Notes: generated by a model from the sequence alone, not told the origin. Shown: positions 40,591 through 51,430, counted from the first letter of the stretch. The stretch is 64,000 nt of DNA from Ctena decussata (GCA_963989385.1 OZ022509.1:76158667-76222666), one strand, 5' to 3'. Numbers and translations are program-made.

Positions 40591-43500
40591 ATGGGCCCGT
40601 TGATATACCAATTAGAAGTATGGAGGATGGTTATTTTGTTGCTGGTTATATTCAAGACAAATCTCTTGCTTTTCTTGTTGATACTGGCTCTTGCTGCACG
40701 ATACTCAGTAAGAATGTGTTTGATAGATGGCCGCAAGAAACACGCCCAAGTCTGACTCCTGTGAACTTGTATTTAGTAACAGCTACAGGTGAAAGTTCAC
40801 CTTTTCTTGGAAAAGCCGAGATAGAAATTACACTAGGTAGTCAAAAATTAGTGCATGATGTGCTGTTTGCTGATGTTAAAAATGATGGAATCCTGGGAAT
40901 GGACTTTCTGACTAAACATCAATGTGATGTATTTTTAAGCAAAAATCATCTAATTTTGAATGGGGAAAAGATTGCTTGTTTTCACAGTAGTGTTGATATC
41001 ATACCTTCCTGCTGCAGGATTGCCATACTTGAGAATGTTCAAGTGCCACCAGAATGTGAAATAATCGTGCAGGGCCGTCCGTTAGATAGAGTTGATACAA
41101 ATAGCACTGGCATACTAGAAGCAAGTGAAAATTTCATTGACCGCAGTGGACTTTTGATTGCAAGGGCTTTAGTACGTCCTGAGTTTGGCACTGTTCCATT
41201 ACGCATACTGAACCTGAATCATGAGCCTGTTGTGCTGTACAAAAACACTGTAGCAGCAATGTATGAGCCAGTAGAAATAGGAAAGCAAGAGAATGTCAAC
41301 ACTCTCAGACAAGATAATACCTCAAATGATAAAACTTGTACTCACATTGATAAACTCCTTCAACAAAGTTCTTCGAATTTGAATGAGTCCCAGATAGAAT
41401 GTTTGAGATCTTTATTGTATGAGTTTAAAGACCAGTTCTCTAAATCGTCGCATGATCTGGGTAATACAAACTTGGTAGAGCATACTATAAAAACTTTGCC
41501 TGATTGTAAGCCTGTTAAATTGAGACCATACAGGATACCTCTTGCTAAGAGGGAGTTTGCTGAAAACGAAATAAAAGCTATGGCTGAAAAGGGACTGATT
41601 GAGCCTTCACATTCTGCTTGGAGCGCACCAGCAGTTCTGGTACCTAAGCGAGATGGTACCACAAGGTTCTGTATAGACTATAGAAGACTCAATCAGCTCA
41701 CTGTTCCAGATAGCCACCCTTTACCTCGTATTGATGATACTTTAGATGCTCTTGGGGGTTCCTGTTTGTTCTCTACATTAGATTTAAAAAGCGGATTTCA
41801 TCAAGTGAGCATTGCAGAGGAGGACAGACCTAAAACTGCTTTCTCCATTCCAGGCAGTGGTTTATGGCAATGGCGAGTTTTGCCCTTCGGTCTGATTAAT
41901 TCACCTAGTGTGTTTGAACGCCTGATGGAGAGAGTGTTTGCTGGTCTGACCTTCCTGATTTTGCTTATATACCTTGATGACATAATCGTGTATTCAAAAA
42001 CATTTGAGGAGCATTTGGAAAACCTCAGAATAGTTCTGGGAAGACTCAAGAAATCTAACCTTAAACTCAACCCTAAAAAGTGCAAATTGCTCTGTACTAA
42101 GGTAGCTTTTCTTGGTCATGAAGTGTCTGAGCAAGGTATATCCACCGACCCGGCAAAAATACAAGCTGTTAGAGAATGGCCACAGCCAAAAACAGCAACG
42201 GAAGTACGACAGTTTGTTGGTTTAGCGTCTTACTATAGGAAGTTCATACCTAACTTTGCAACAGTTTGTAAGCCATTGCACAAGCTGACTGAGAAGAATT
42301 GTAGTTTTGTTTGGACTGATATCTGTCAGAATGCATTTGACACTATAAAACAATTACTAACTAGCGCGCCTATCCTCAGTTATCCACTTCTTCAAGGTCA
42401 ACCTTTTCTGCTTGATTGTGATGCCTCAAATGTTGGGGTGGGGACAGTTTTATCACAACTACAGGACGGTGAAGAGAAGGTTATAAGCTATTTTAGTAAA
42501 TGTTTGTCCAGATCCGAGAGGCAGTATTGTACTACAAGAAAAGAGTTATTAGCCGTGGTTATAGCAGTGAAACATTTCCACCATTATTTGTTTGGTCAAA
42601 AATTTACAGTAAGGACTGATCATGGATCTCTGCAATGGCTTATGAGATTTAAGAATTGTGAAGGTCAAATTACACGCTGGATTGAAACCTTGTCAGCCTA
42701 CACATTTACTGTACTACATCGTCCAGGTAGGATTCATAATAACGCAGATTCAATGTCACGTAGACCATGTAAAGATAATCACTGTAAATACTGTGACAGA
42801 TATGAGCAGAGATATTCTGCTGAGATAGATGCTGACTTGAAGCAGAATGAACGAGAAACAGGTGCTGTGAAGGATTTATCCTCAAATGAAGGAAAATATA
42901 GGAGTGACGATGGGGTCACTCTGCCTTGTATAAGGAGTGTCAGTGATGACACTCTGCCTAGTGACGGTACCGTTCAGGAACACAAACGAAGTGTTTCTTA
43001 TGATTGCCAGGACAAGGATCCTGAGAATGTTGGGCCCATTATTACTGACGACAATTTCAGTGGTAGACGAGAGCTCACTACCACTTGTTTTGGACCTAGA
43101 GTAGCAGAGGTGCTCTCTTCGGAGATGACACATGGAATGTCCCAGGACGGGGTTCCTCACTTCATGCATGCAACGCTTAATTCTGTATGCACTGGGGTGG
43201 ATGCACATGCTCACAAAATTTCAGGAAGTCGTCATGTATTATGTTGTTGCTGCGGAAGGGCAGCATGTAATAGGGAAGATTGGTTGGATCATTTTGAAGA
43301 TGGAACCTTGTTTGGGTGTTTGTTTGAATTGAGTGATGATTCTGAAGAGCTGAATGTTGTTCATGCAGGCATGGCAACAGGAGATAAGACTCGTAAAAAC
43401 AAACCTAGGTGTTCTTACGAGACTAGAATGAGCACAAACACTGCAAACTCTGACGATCTTCAGAATGATCATGGTTGTGAACACAGCACATGCAAATTAT

Positions 43501-44909
43501 GTTTGAAAGTCAGTCAGCAAAATGGTGAATTTGGCCAATCCACTACTTCCTGTGCAGAAATGGAGGAGTGTCTAGATGTTACACAGGAAAATATTCGTTT
43601 ACAGCAAGAAAATGATGCTGTTATAAAACACCTGCTGAAATGGAAAAGAGATAATGACAAACCTGCTTGGTCTACTGTGGCACCGCACTGCAGAGAGCTG
43701 AAAGCTTATTGGCATGAATGGGATACAATAGTAATTAAGGATAATATTCTGTACAAGAAACGTTTGCGAGATGTTGGTAATGATGCTGAATATCTTATCC
43801 TTGTGCCAAAAGTTTTGAGAAAAGAAGTGTTCCGACAGTTACATGAGTATATAACTGCCGGACACTTAGGTAGAAGGAAAACTTATGACAAAATCAAGAA
43901 GAGGTTTTACTGGTGTAACATGCATAAAGATGTATCATACTGGTGTAGGATATGCTCTACCTGTGGGGCAAGAAAAATGCCTCACAGGAATGCAAAAGCA
44001 CCAATGCAGCTGTACAATATTGGCTATCCGATGGAACGCATAGCACTTGATATCTGTGGTCCTTATCCAGCTTCGAAGAAGGGAAACAGATATCTGATGG
44101 TTGTTTCCTGCTATTTTACAAAATGGGTAGATGCAATACCATTAAAATCTCAAGAAGCAAAGTATGTTGCCTCAAAGTTGGTGAACAGATTCGTATCTAT
44201 ATTTGGTGTCCCATTACAACTACACACAGACTTAGGTTCAAATTTTGAATCTAAAGTCTTTCAAGAGGTGTGCAAACTTCTGGGTATTGACAAAATCAGA
44301 ACGACTGTTCGAAGACCCCAATCAGATGGCATGGTAGAGAGAGCCAATCGCTCCATTCAGAATATGATCTCATCCTATATATCTGACACACAGGATGACT
44401 GGGATGAGAACATACCCCTTCTTATGATGGCATACAGATCCTCTATACATGAATCTACAGGTGTCTCTCCTGCAATGATGATGTTTGGCAGAGAGCTGAC
44501 TCTGCCTGTAGATATGACACTAGGAAGGCCCATTCGAGAAGATAGACTCTGTGCTACAGAGCATGCCTACCAACTAGAACAGAAGCTCCTGGACATTCAT
44601 GATTTCGCTAGAAAGCACCTGAACATTTCTAGCGAGAGCATGAAAAGGAGATATGACATAAAGGTTAACAAAGTACTTTACAAAATAGGGGATGCAGTTT
44701 GGTACTACTATCCTAAACGAAAGAAAGGTTTTAACCCCAAGCTACAAAGGCCGTGGAAAGGACCCATGATTGTGATTGAATGCTTGAACGAGGTTCTTTA
44801 TAAAATTCAGTCTGGCCCGAAGTCAAAACCAATGGTAGTTCATCATGATAAGTTGAAACCTTACTTAGGGGAAGACAAGCCAGAATGGTTTGTAAATAAG
44901 AAATCATAA
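40563..44909 (+). CDS. giant Gypsy: Pol polyprotein (1448 codons, -1 frame to gag)
   Basis: Uninterrupted. Approximate residues: protease LVDTGSCCT (38-46) and ILGMDFL (about 110); RT with LVPKRDGTTRFCIDYRRLNQ (about 358-378), FSTLDLKSGFHQV and active site LIYLDDIIVYSK (about 466-477); RNase H LDCDASNVG (about 616) to RPGRIHNNADSMSRR (about 720-735); an unusually long spacer of about 330 residues with Cys clusters; integrase zinc domain (HEYITAGHLG..CRICSTC, about 1095-1135); core Asp in ALDICGPY (about 1162), Asp in LHTDLGSNFE (about 1221) and Glu in DGMVERANRS (about 1256); and a C-terminal GPY/F-like module (PWKGPMIVIE, about 1398). All catalytic residues appear present. Expression would need a -1 shift in the 28-nt gag overlap, where TTTGGGGGGCC lies at 40562-40572. 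Confidence 0.92.
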   Translation: MGGHNPTTLDGPVDIPIRSMEDGYFVAGYIQDKSLAFLVDTGSCCTILSKNVFDRWPQETRPSLTPVNLYLVTATGESSPFLGKAEIEITLGSQKLVHDVLFADVKNDGILGMDFLTKHQCDVFLSKNHLILNGEKIACFHSSVDIIPSCCRIAILENVQVPPECEIIVQGRPLDRVDTNSTGILEASENFIDRSGLLIARALVRPEFGTVPLRILNLNHEPVVLYKNTVAAMYEPVEIGKQENVNTLRQDNTSNDKTCTHIDKLLQQSSSNLNESQIECLRSLLYEFKDQFSKSSHDLGNTNLVEHTIKTLPDCKPVKLRPYRIPLAKREFAENEIKAMAEKGLIEPSHSAWSAPAVLVPKRDGTTRFCIDYRRLNQLTVPDSHPLPRIDDTLDALGGSCLFSTLDLKSGFHQVSIAEEDRPKTAFSIPGSGLWQWRVLPFGLINSPSVFERLMERVFAGLTFLILLIYLDDIIVYSKTFEEHLENLRIVLGRLKKSNLKLNPKKCKLLCTKVAFLGHEVSEQGISTDPAKIQAVREWPQPKTATEVRQFVGLASYYRKFIPNFATVCKPLHKLTEKNCSFVWTDICQNAFDTIKQLLTSAPILSYPLLQGQPFLLDCDASNVGVGTVLSQLQDGEEKVISYFSKCLSRSERQYCTTRKELLAVVIAVKHFHHYLFGQKFTVRTDHGSLQWLMRFKNCEGQITRWIETLSAYTFTVLHRPGRIHNNADSMSRRPCKDNHCKYCDRYEQRYSAEIDADLKQNERETGAVKDLSSNEGKYRSDDGVTLPCIRSVSDDTLPSDGTVQEHKRSVSYDCQDKDPENVGPIITDDNFSGRRELTTTCFGPRVAEVLSSEMTHGMSQDGVPHFMHATLNSVCTGVDAHAHKISGSRHVLCCCCGRAACNREDWLDHFEDGTLFGCLFELSDDSEELNVVHAGMATGDKTRKNKPRCSYETRMSTNTANSDDLQNDHGCEHSTCKLCLKVSQQNGEFGQSTTSCAEMEECLDVTQENIRLQQENDAVIKHLLKWKRDNDKPAWSTVAPHCRELKAYWHEWDTIVIKDNILYKKRLRDVGNDAEYLILVPKVLRKEVFRQLHEYITAGHLGRRKTYDKIKKRFYWCNMHKDVSYWCRICSTCGARKMPHRNAKAPMQLYNIGYPMERIALDICGPYPASKKGNRYLMVVSCYFTKWVDAIPLKSQEAKYVASKLVNRFVSIFGVPLQLHTDLGSNFESKVFQEVCKLLGIDKIRTTVRRPQSDGMVERANRSIQNMISSYISDTQDDWDENIPLLMMAYRSSIHESTGVSPAMMMFGRELTLPVDMTLGRPIREDRLCATEHAYQLEQKLLDIHDFARKHLNISSESMKRRYDIKVNKVLYKIGDAVWYYYPKRKKGFNPKLQRPWKGPMIVIECLNEVLYKIQSGPKSKPMVVHHDKLKPYLGEDKPEWFVNKKS

Positions 44910-46096
44910 ACACATACATACAAAGACTGTAATTAGCTGTGAATGATACATAATAAAATTACCAAAAGTTAAATTCTTTATTATAAAACTACAATATGTA
45001 AATTCAGTTGATTACGTATAACATAAGTAAGAAACCTGTGCCGACAACCCTGTACTTTTTATTTCTCATTCTGCCACTCCTTTCTTTCTTTGCAATGTTA
45101 TATTGTTAGAAGAACACACACACTCACACACACACACACACACACACACACTTTATTCAACCTGGAATTTATATGCATGCCTGAATACGACTATATGGCC
45201 ACTACTCAAAGAACGTTGAGCTTTGTATCTAATGCCATGTATATCTGACTGAAATCCCAGGTTCCATAAAGTCTCAATTATTGCTACCAAACTTATAGTA
45301 TAAGAGTTTGATGTGTAAAATATTCTAAGTACTGCTAACTCAATTCGTTGTACTATTGTATGCACATTTTTAAAGGATGACAGAGAAGTTATTTATCTCT
45401 GTATTGAAATGGGTTTGTACTGGTTGTTGATTGCACATATATAAATTCGTTTGCTATAGATGACTGTGCTGCTTCTGTCTGATTTGTATCCCTGATAGCC
45501 TTGATTGTTGTCTTGACAATTGATGAGCTGAAGATGACTGCTGTCTCACATATGAGCTGAAACAAAAGCAAAAGGCTTGATTAAAGCTACAACTTTTATT
45601 ATTGTTGGCCTCTTTTTATTGTAATACACTGTAGCCTGTAAGTGAGGCATACTGAAATGTTATAAATACAAGGGTTATTCTGTTGCAGTTTTCGTATATT
45701 TGTAAGTGTTGTGTTGTGGGCACACTTACTAATTTGATCGTGTGTATACCGTCGTCTAGCCTCTCTTTGTAGCTCAGGATGGCTATGGCTTTAATTGTGA
45801 CTTTTCCTAAATTAACTTTTCTGACTGTTTCGAAATGAGACTGTACTAAATCAATATGCAACCAATGGCTGATATTTAGTCTGAGCATAGTCTTAATGTC
45901 TAGTGTACCTCTTAAACAGAGCTGAATGCCACTAGTGTGTTTATCGCCTCAGGGATTGGTCTAGTGGGTGAAGTGGGAGAAGTTGTTTCCCTAAGCTGAC
46001 TGACTTCTCCTAGTTCGAGCTGAGAGGAGGTTAGAATGTTTTAAACATACAGAAAATACAAAAATAGGGATAAAGCTTCTCCCTGAAATTCAGAAA
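44910..46096 (+). other. giant Gypsy: spacer between pol and the third ORF
   Basis: About 1.2 kb with no long ORF on the plus strand. Contains a (CA)n microsatellite at about 45117-45151. A plausible splice acceptor, TTCTCCCTGAAATTCAG (46077-46093), precedes the ORF and could serve a subgenomic spliced transcript. A 12-codon uORF (ATG 46097, TGA 46130-46132) overlaps the start of the third ORF. Confidence 0.5.
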
Positions 46097-46125
46097 ATGG
46101 CACAAAACTTCATGTCCGAAAACCT

Positions 46126-47496
46126 ATGCTGATCCCTGCACCTACTGCTGATATAAAAGGGTGCCCCAATATGTCAAAGAATGTTGGTAACATACTCAAA
46201 GATGGTCATCCTTATATTTTTCAGGGTTACCATTTCCTGTGCCTACTTTGTAAGAAGCTACCTAAATATTTCAAAACAAGGTATGATGTAAGGCGCCATC
46301 TACAAGACCAGCATTCGGGGGTTGGTTTCCAGTGTGGACTATGCGGCTACTTATTCAACAGGAGGAACATGAGCCATGGGTGCAATGCGAGGGAAGAGGA
46401 CATGGAGTACACGGTTAGGGAAACTGGTGTCTATGGGGAGGAAGCGAAACGGCTGCTCAGGAAGTTTATCAACGAGAAGCAAGACTCCAGCTGGAAGTTT
46501 GTTGAGGTTGGAGATGAGCCAGATTGTCAAGTTCCATCTCTTATGTCTGTGGTTGTTAAACCTAAAGAGCCAGGCAGGAGACCACGACCAAGAAAAGAAA
46601 AGTCACCTGAGTTGCTTGTAGAGCCGGAGCCAATCAGCCTTGAGGAGCCACCAAGGAAGGTTCCAAGGGTGGAGACTGTGCGTGATCTCCTGAAAGATCT
46701 TGAATGTAGCCCGTCTGTGTCTACCATCTCCAGCGTCACAGACTCTGAAAATGAAAATGAAAATGACAATGAATTGGAAGCATGGGTGACAAATACAAGT
46801 GATAGAGATCAACAGAAAGGAGGAGGTGTGACAGAAACTGAAAAACAGAAGGAAGGCTTGGTAGATAAGAATAAGAAAAGAGGTGAAAAAGTAACAGAAT
46901 CTGGAAATAAAGAAATAGGAGATAAGAGTGAGATAAGGGAAACAGAGATGCAGAAAGATAGTGACACTGAAGTGGTTGAACAGATGAAGAAGAAAGAGAA
47001 AAGGAAAGAAAGTGGACAAGTTAAAGAGACTGAAAATAAGGAAATGAGAAAAGGAAGTGTAGAAATAGAGAAGAAAAAGGAAAATAATGTAAACAAGGCT
47101 GAGCAAACAAAGACAACTGAAAAAGGGAAAGAGACTGGAAATAAGAAAAAGAAAAGTGAATGTGAAGAAAGAGAAATGCTGAAGGAAAATAATGATAAGG
47201 AGAATGTGAGGGACAAGAATCATGAGAAAGAGAATGAAAAAGGACAGGGAGAAGGAGATAACAGAAGTAGAGAAACTGTTAATGATAAGAAAAGTAATAA
47301 GAGTAAACAAACTGAAATGATTCCTGGAAACAGAAACAAAGAAAATCAAAGTGTGACTGAAAACAGAAATAAGGAAAAAAGAGACTTAATACAAATGAGT
47401 AAAGAGGCAGGACAAGAGAGAGACATTCAGATAGAGAAACAGAGTGAGAGAAACAAGATTATTGAACATAGTAAAACCCCACAAGACAAGGAATAA
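46126..47496 (+). CDS. giant Gypsy third ORF, part 1: zinc-finger and Lys/Glu-rich region
   Basis: 456 codons from ATG 46126. Residues 36-86 contain two Cys/His clusters: C39-X2-C42..H58-X4-H63 (FLCLLCKK..RRHLQDQH, C2H2-like with a long 15-residue loop) and C70-X2-C73..H84-X-C86 (FQCGLCGY..SHGC). Residues 140-215 are Pro/Glu/Ser-rich with PRPRKEK. From about 225 to the end the sequence is dominated by Lys, Glu, Asn and Gln, probably a long charged helix or disordered linker. The frame ends at TAA 47494-47496, and the very next codon continues the same frame into part 2, so both parts were evidently one protein. Nuclear DNA- or RNA-binding is a guess from the fingers. Confidence 0.75.
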   Translation: MLIPAPTADIKGCPNMSKNVGNILKDGHPYIFQGYHFLCLLCKKLPKYFKTRYDVRRHLQDQHSGVGFQCGLCGYLFNRRNMSHGCNAREEDMEYTVRETGVYGEEAKRLLRKFINEKQDSSWKFVEVGDEPDCQVPSLMSVVVKPKEPGRRPRPRKEKSPELLVEPEPISLEEPPRKVPRVETVRDLLKDLECSPSVSTISSVTDSENENENDNELEAWVTNTSDRDQQKGGGVTETEKQKEGLVDKNKKRGEKVTESGNKEIGDKSEIRETEMQKDSDTEVVEQMKKKEKRKESGQVKETENKEMRKGSVEIEKKKENNVNKAEQTKTTEKGKETGNKKKKSECEEREMLKENNDKENVRDKNHEKENEKGQGEGDNRSRETVNDKKSNKSKQTEMIPGNRNKENQSVTENRNKEKRDLIQMSKEAGQERDIQIEKQSERNKIIEHSKTPQDKE

Positions 47497-48783
47497 ATGA
47501 AAAGTCAAAAGGATGGAAGGAATCAAAAAGAGGCTAAGAAGCAGAAAAATAGGTGTGATGAACAAAAAGAAAAACAGAAAATAAGTACTAATAATAGTGG
47601 CAATAAAGAAAGTAAACATGACAAAGAAAATGTGAAAAAGACAACTTCAATGAAAGGTGCAAAGGAGGGAAAAGTATCAAGGAATCAAATTGACAAAGAA
47701 AATAAGATAGGGACTGAAAAGAAAGACAGTTTGAGTACGGAAAAACATATGAATAAGAGAATCCAAGCGGAAAACAAGAAAGATAAGACAGAGAGATATT
47801 GCGAAAATGACAAAACAAACCTAAATCAAGGAGAGAATGATAAAATGCATCAGAAAGAGAAAGGTAATCAGACAATAAAACCTAAAATATCTATGAAAGA
47901 GTATCAGAACAGGAGGCAAAAAGACAGACAAAATGAGGAAGTAGGTGAAAAAGATACAAGTCTAAACAATGATGATGAATTACTGTTAGACCAGATAATG
48001 AATGACATCACTAATACTTATAAAGCTCCTGAGTTAATATCACCCGTTTGTGAAAGGGAACCAGATGAGGATTATTCTGAAACTGCTCGGGCAGTGGCAA
48101 GTATCAGTGATCAAAGTCTAGAAGAGGTGATAGATAATGCCTATGAAATAGTTGGTGGGTGTACCTATGATGCACTTGAAGTGGATGTAATGGAAAAAGA
48201 AATACAAGAAGCTATTGAGATAGTGGGAGAAGAGTTGATAAAAGAAAGCAATGATAAAGAGGAAAGGAAAAGAAAACGAAAAGCGGAAGTACTAGAAAAT
48301 GACACTGAAAATGAAATACAAAGTGAAACTAGTTATGAAACTGAACTAGAAAATGAAAGACAGCTACATAAAGAAAATAAGAAAAGAAGAAAGGCTCAAG
48401 AGAAAGAAGAGCTCAAAGCTTATTTACGGCGCACACAGGAGAGTAGAATAGTGTTGAACGTTGGGGGAACACGTTTTGAGACAAGCAAAGAGACACTCAC
48501 CACAGATCCGGACTCATTATTCTCCCTGTTATTCACAGATTCAGCATCCCCTCGCTCCACAGGTGGAAATAGTTTCTTTATAGATCGTGACCCTGCTCAC
48601 TTTCGACTGATTTTGAACTATCTCAGGGGTGGATGTAGTTTTTCCAGTGATGCCGTTCTGCCACGGGAGAGGAGATATCTGCTAGAAATAAAGACAGAAA
48701 GTGAATTCTATAGACTGAAGGGTTTGAAGAGATTGGTGAAAAAGCGCTTAGAACGCCTGTCGGACACCAACGGAGCTGAGTGA
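47497..48783 (+). CDS. giant Gypsy third ORF, part 2: Lys/Glu-rich region and KCTD-type BTB/T1 domain
   Basis: 428 codons, same frame as part 1 and directly adjoining its stop; ATG at 47497 could also start it independently. Residues 1-300 continue the charged Lys/Glu-rich text. Residues about 315-417 form a T1/BTB_2 (KCTD) domain: RIVLNVGGTRFETSKETLTT, then SLFSLLF, NSFFIDRDPAHFRLILNYLR (the IDRDP..F..ILNYLR signature), and ETESEFYRLKGL-type text (KTESEFYRLKGLKRLVKKR). In KCTD proteins this fold oligomerises and often binds Cullin-3; Kv channels use it for tetramerisation. No transmembrane segment follows, so this is KCTD-like rather than a channel. The position corresponds to env in retroviruses. 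Capture from a host gene is inferred. Confidence 0.85.
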   Translation: MKSQKDGRNQKEAKKQKNRCDEQKEKQKISTNNSGNKESKHDKENVKKTTSMKGAKEGKVSRNQIDKENKIGTEKKDSLSTEKHMNKRIQAENKKDKTERYCENDKTNLNQGENDKMHQKEKGNQTIKPKISMKEYQNRRQKDRQNEEVGEKDTSLNNDDELLLDQIMNDITNTYKAPELISPVCEREPDEDYSETARAVASISDQSLEEVIDNAYEIVGGCTYDALEVDVMEKEIQEAIEIVGEELIKESNDKEERKRKRKAEVLENDTENEIQSETSYETELENERQLHKENKKRRKAQEKEELKAYLRRTQESRIVLNVGGTRFETSKETLTTDPDSLFSLLFTDSASPRSTGGNSFFIDRDPAHFRLILNYLRGGCSFSSDAVLPRERRYLLEIKTESEFYRLKGLKRLVKKRLERLSDTNGAE

Positions 48784-51430
48784 GATTCCTGACCTTGAAG
48801 CCTGCAGTTCAGATGGTAGATGAACTGATAATGCTGCAGTTCATATTTATATATGAACTTTAGGCCTGTTGATGATCTAAACCTACCTAATTAAGCGGAT
48901 GAGGGAAATTACCTGGTCAAGATATCGCGAATTGAAATTGTTTAACGCGTTTTTAAGTAAATATATGAAATTTTCGCGCTTTAGGTCATACAAATTCAAG
49001 ATACACTTGAAAGACACTATCTAAAGAAACTTTGATGCAGAAGGAAAAATTCAACATGGATAAAACTATATCACCAACTTCATCAACTGAAACACGGAAA
49101 AGAAGACCTGGAATTAGTTTAAGTCTATTTGTTAATTACTGATATAATTGTTTAATTTTTTTTGGCATTTTTGAATTCACATTTGTAAATGAACTTTTAA
49201 GCATTTATTTTTTTTTTCTTTTTACATTTATAAGTAAGTAAAATTAAGTAAAGCTAAGTACCTGACTATTTCTGTTTAATGTTCTTAAAGTCAGCTTTTC
49301 AAATTTTGGTTTATCACATCCCTCAGTCTGTAATATAAGGTAGTGTTGTTAAAGTAATATGAAGTATTAAACAGTTCAATCATAGATTGGAAATTCAATG
49401 AGGTCTGATCTTCATGCATAGTAACCAAGAATTTTCACTTTAAATCATGAGCAGCATGTATATCTGAGGTCAATTGTTATAAGTAAGAATGTATCTTGTA
49501 TTGAAAAGCAAATTTTTCACCATTCTCCGTAAGCTATTGGTGAGTAGTTTCATGCTGAATGCGGCAGTTAGTTCAATGTTAAGTAATATCATAACGTTGC
49601 TAATTGTGACATAGTTATTTCATATCAGTGTGGTTGTGCTAGTGACTTACTTTGAAATGGAAAGTGAATTATAAGTAATGCTTTAAACCTCTGGAAGCAT
49701 ATTTGAATCTTTCAAAAGATTCATTATTATTTTCACTATGATTATGACTATTAATATTATTTCTACTGTTATTATTATTAGTGTTATAGGGCAATGGCAT
49801 GTACTATGTCTTTAACAATATATGAGAAATCACTAAGGACAAGGCACTATGAAAATATTGTATTACTGAGTAAGTAGAGTCGCACAGCAACAAGCACATA
49901 CTTTATTATTTTGAATATCCAAAATCCGAAATATACAGTTAGGGATTGTTCATATATATCTGTTGCATAGGGCATTGAGAAAACTCACCTATTTATTGTT
50001 AAGAAATGTGCTTACTGTCGTTGTTATTTGTTTTAAAATGTATGTGACTGAAATTTGTAAGTTCTCATGTCAGTGATTTGCATAAGTATTCAACATAACA
50101 TTACTAAGTATAAATATGTATTTCCACATCTTATACTTAGTATCTTACAGCATTCGTTTGTCTCAAAAATTTTAGGGCAAGTGTTTTAAGGGTATTTATG
50201 GATTTCATTATTAACAATTATACAGTCTACCGTTGATGATTTTCTTTCAAAATGCAAGTGACTGAAGTAAAACTATGTGTCTGTTCAAGCCTTTGTTAAG
50301 AATGATTGAATCTATTGTTGATCATAGTCTGCATGTATAATTCTGAATGAATGCAAGTTCATTGATGATTTATGTATTGTTTATATCATAAGGGTTTATC
50401 CAAGTATTATTGATTCTCAATACTGTAATGTACTGCTCTGTTGTACAAATTGTTCTTGGAGAGTCAAATATTAGTCAGGGAATATGTTTACATGTCTCAA
50501 ATGTATTAAATTGAGGCACATTTAGCCACAAACTGAACTTACCTGCATTGGTTTTCAGAAGACTGGTTGTAAACATCATCATGTTTGCTGAAATCTAAGT
50601 AGGTGAAGTTTGAGGGTGTGATTATGTGCTTGTCTTTGGATGAACTTCTTTTTGCCAAAGCCTGAAATAGATGAATGCATGACATGAAGAATCTGGTGAA
50701 ATTTCGTTTCATGTAATATCTTTTAAATGCTTCGAATCATAATATATGTGAGTATCTGTTCAAAATATGTATATAGCTTATATTGTGTCTCAGAGTAAGT
50801 TTCTGTTAATCAGACTTATTAGTTATGTTAAGTGTAACATACCTTCGAAAATATATTTGAACCGATAGCTAAAATATTGTCAGGGGATTTATAATCCTGG
50901 AAGTTGTCTTTTAGTGGATACATTTACCAATACTTTACTATATGACAGCATGCACCATGTGGGATATCTAGGCTTTAAGGCAAAGTAGTTGGTCACCTAA
51001 GTGCGTGTTTCTGCTGCTTAGCTTCACACGTGATGTATGCTGCCACTTATTTCTGTCATTTAAGGTCAATTTGAATATTAACCTTAGATCCACAGAAAGA
51101 CAACTCTCTAAGACTGCCATGTCTGATTTAATCTGACAAGTTTTGAAAGATTTTCTAAAAAAAAAAAAAAAAAAAAAATCACCATCACTTTGGATCTGCA
51201 TAAGAATGATTCATATAAGTTCTTAGAAGACAGGAAAGTGATTATTAGTTTTTCATACTTCAGATATGGCTATATGTTTGCTTATAAATACTGAACACTC
51301 CAGGACATAACAGCAAAATAGCCAGATGCCTCCTGAAATTGATTACAGTAAACTACATAATGTTAATGTTAACCAACTTTCCAAGCTTTATAGTACTTAC
51401 TTTGCCTGCTTCATGGGGTCCATGCCTTTT
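48784..51430 (+). other. giant Gypsy: long 3' untranslated interior
   Basis: About 2.6 kb without coding signal. A run of about 23 A (51157-51179) lies 270 bp before the 3' LTR; it might be the poly(A) scar of a captured transcript or simple expansion. No AATAAA lies just upstream of it. A second small feature is the T-rich run at 49207-49222. Confidence 0.5.

Noticed and set aside
46603..47349. Long minus-strand ORF (248 codons) rich in Phe, Leu, Ser
   Set aside because: It is the antisense of the Lys/Glu-rich coding region; A/G-rich sense codons automatically give a stop-poor hydrophobic antisense frame.
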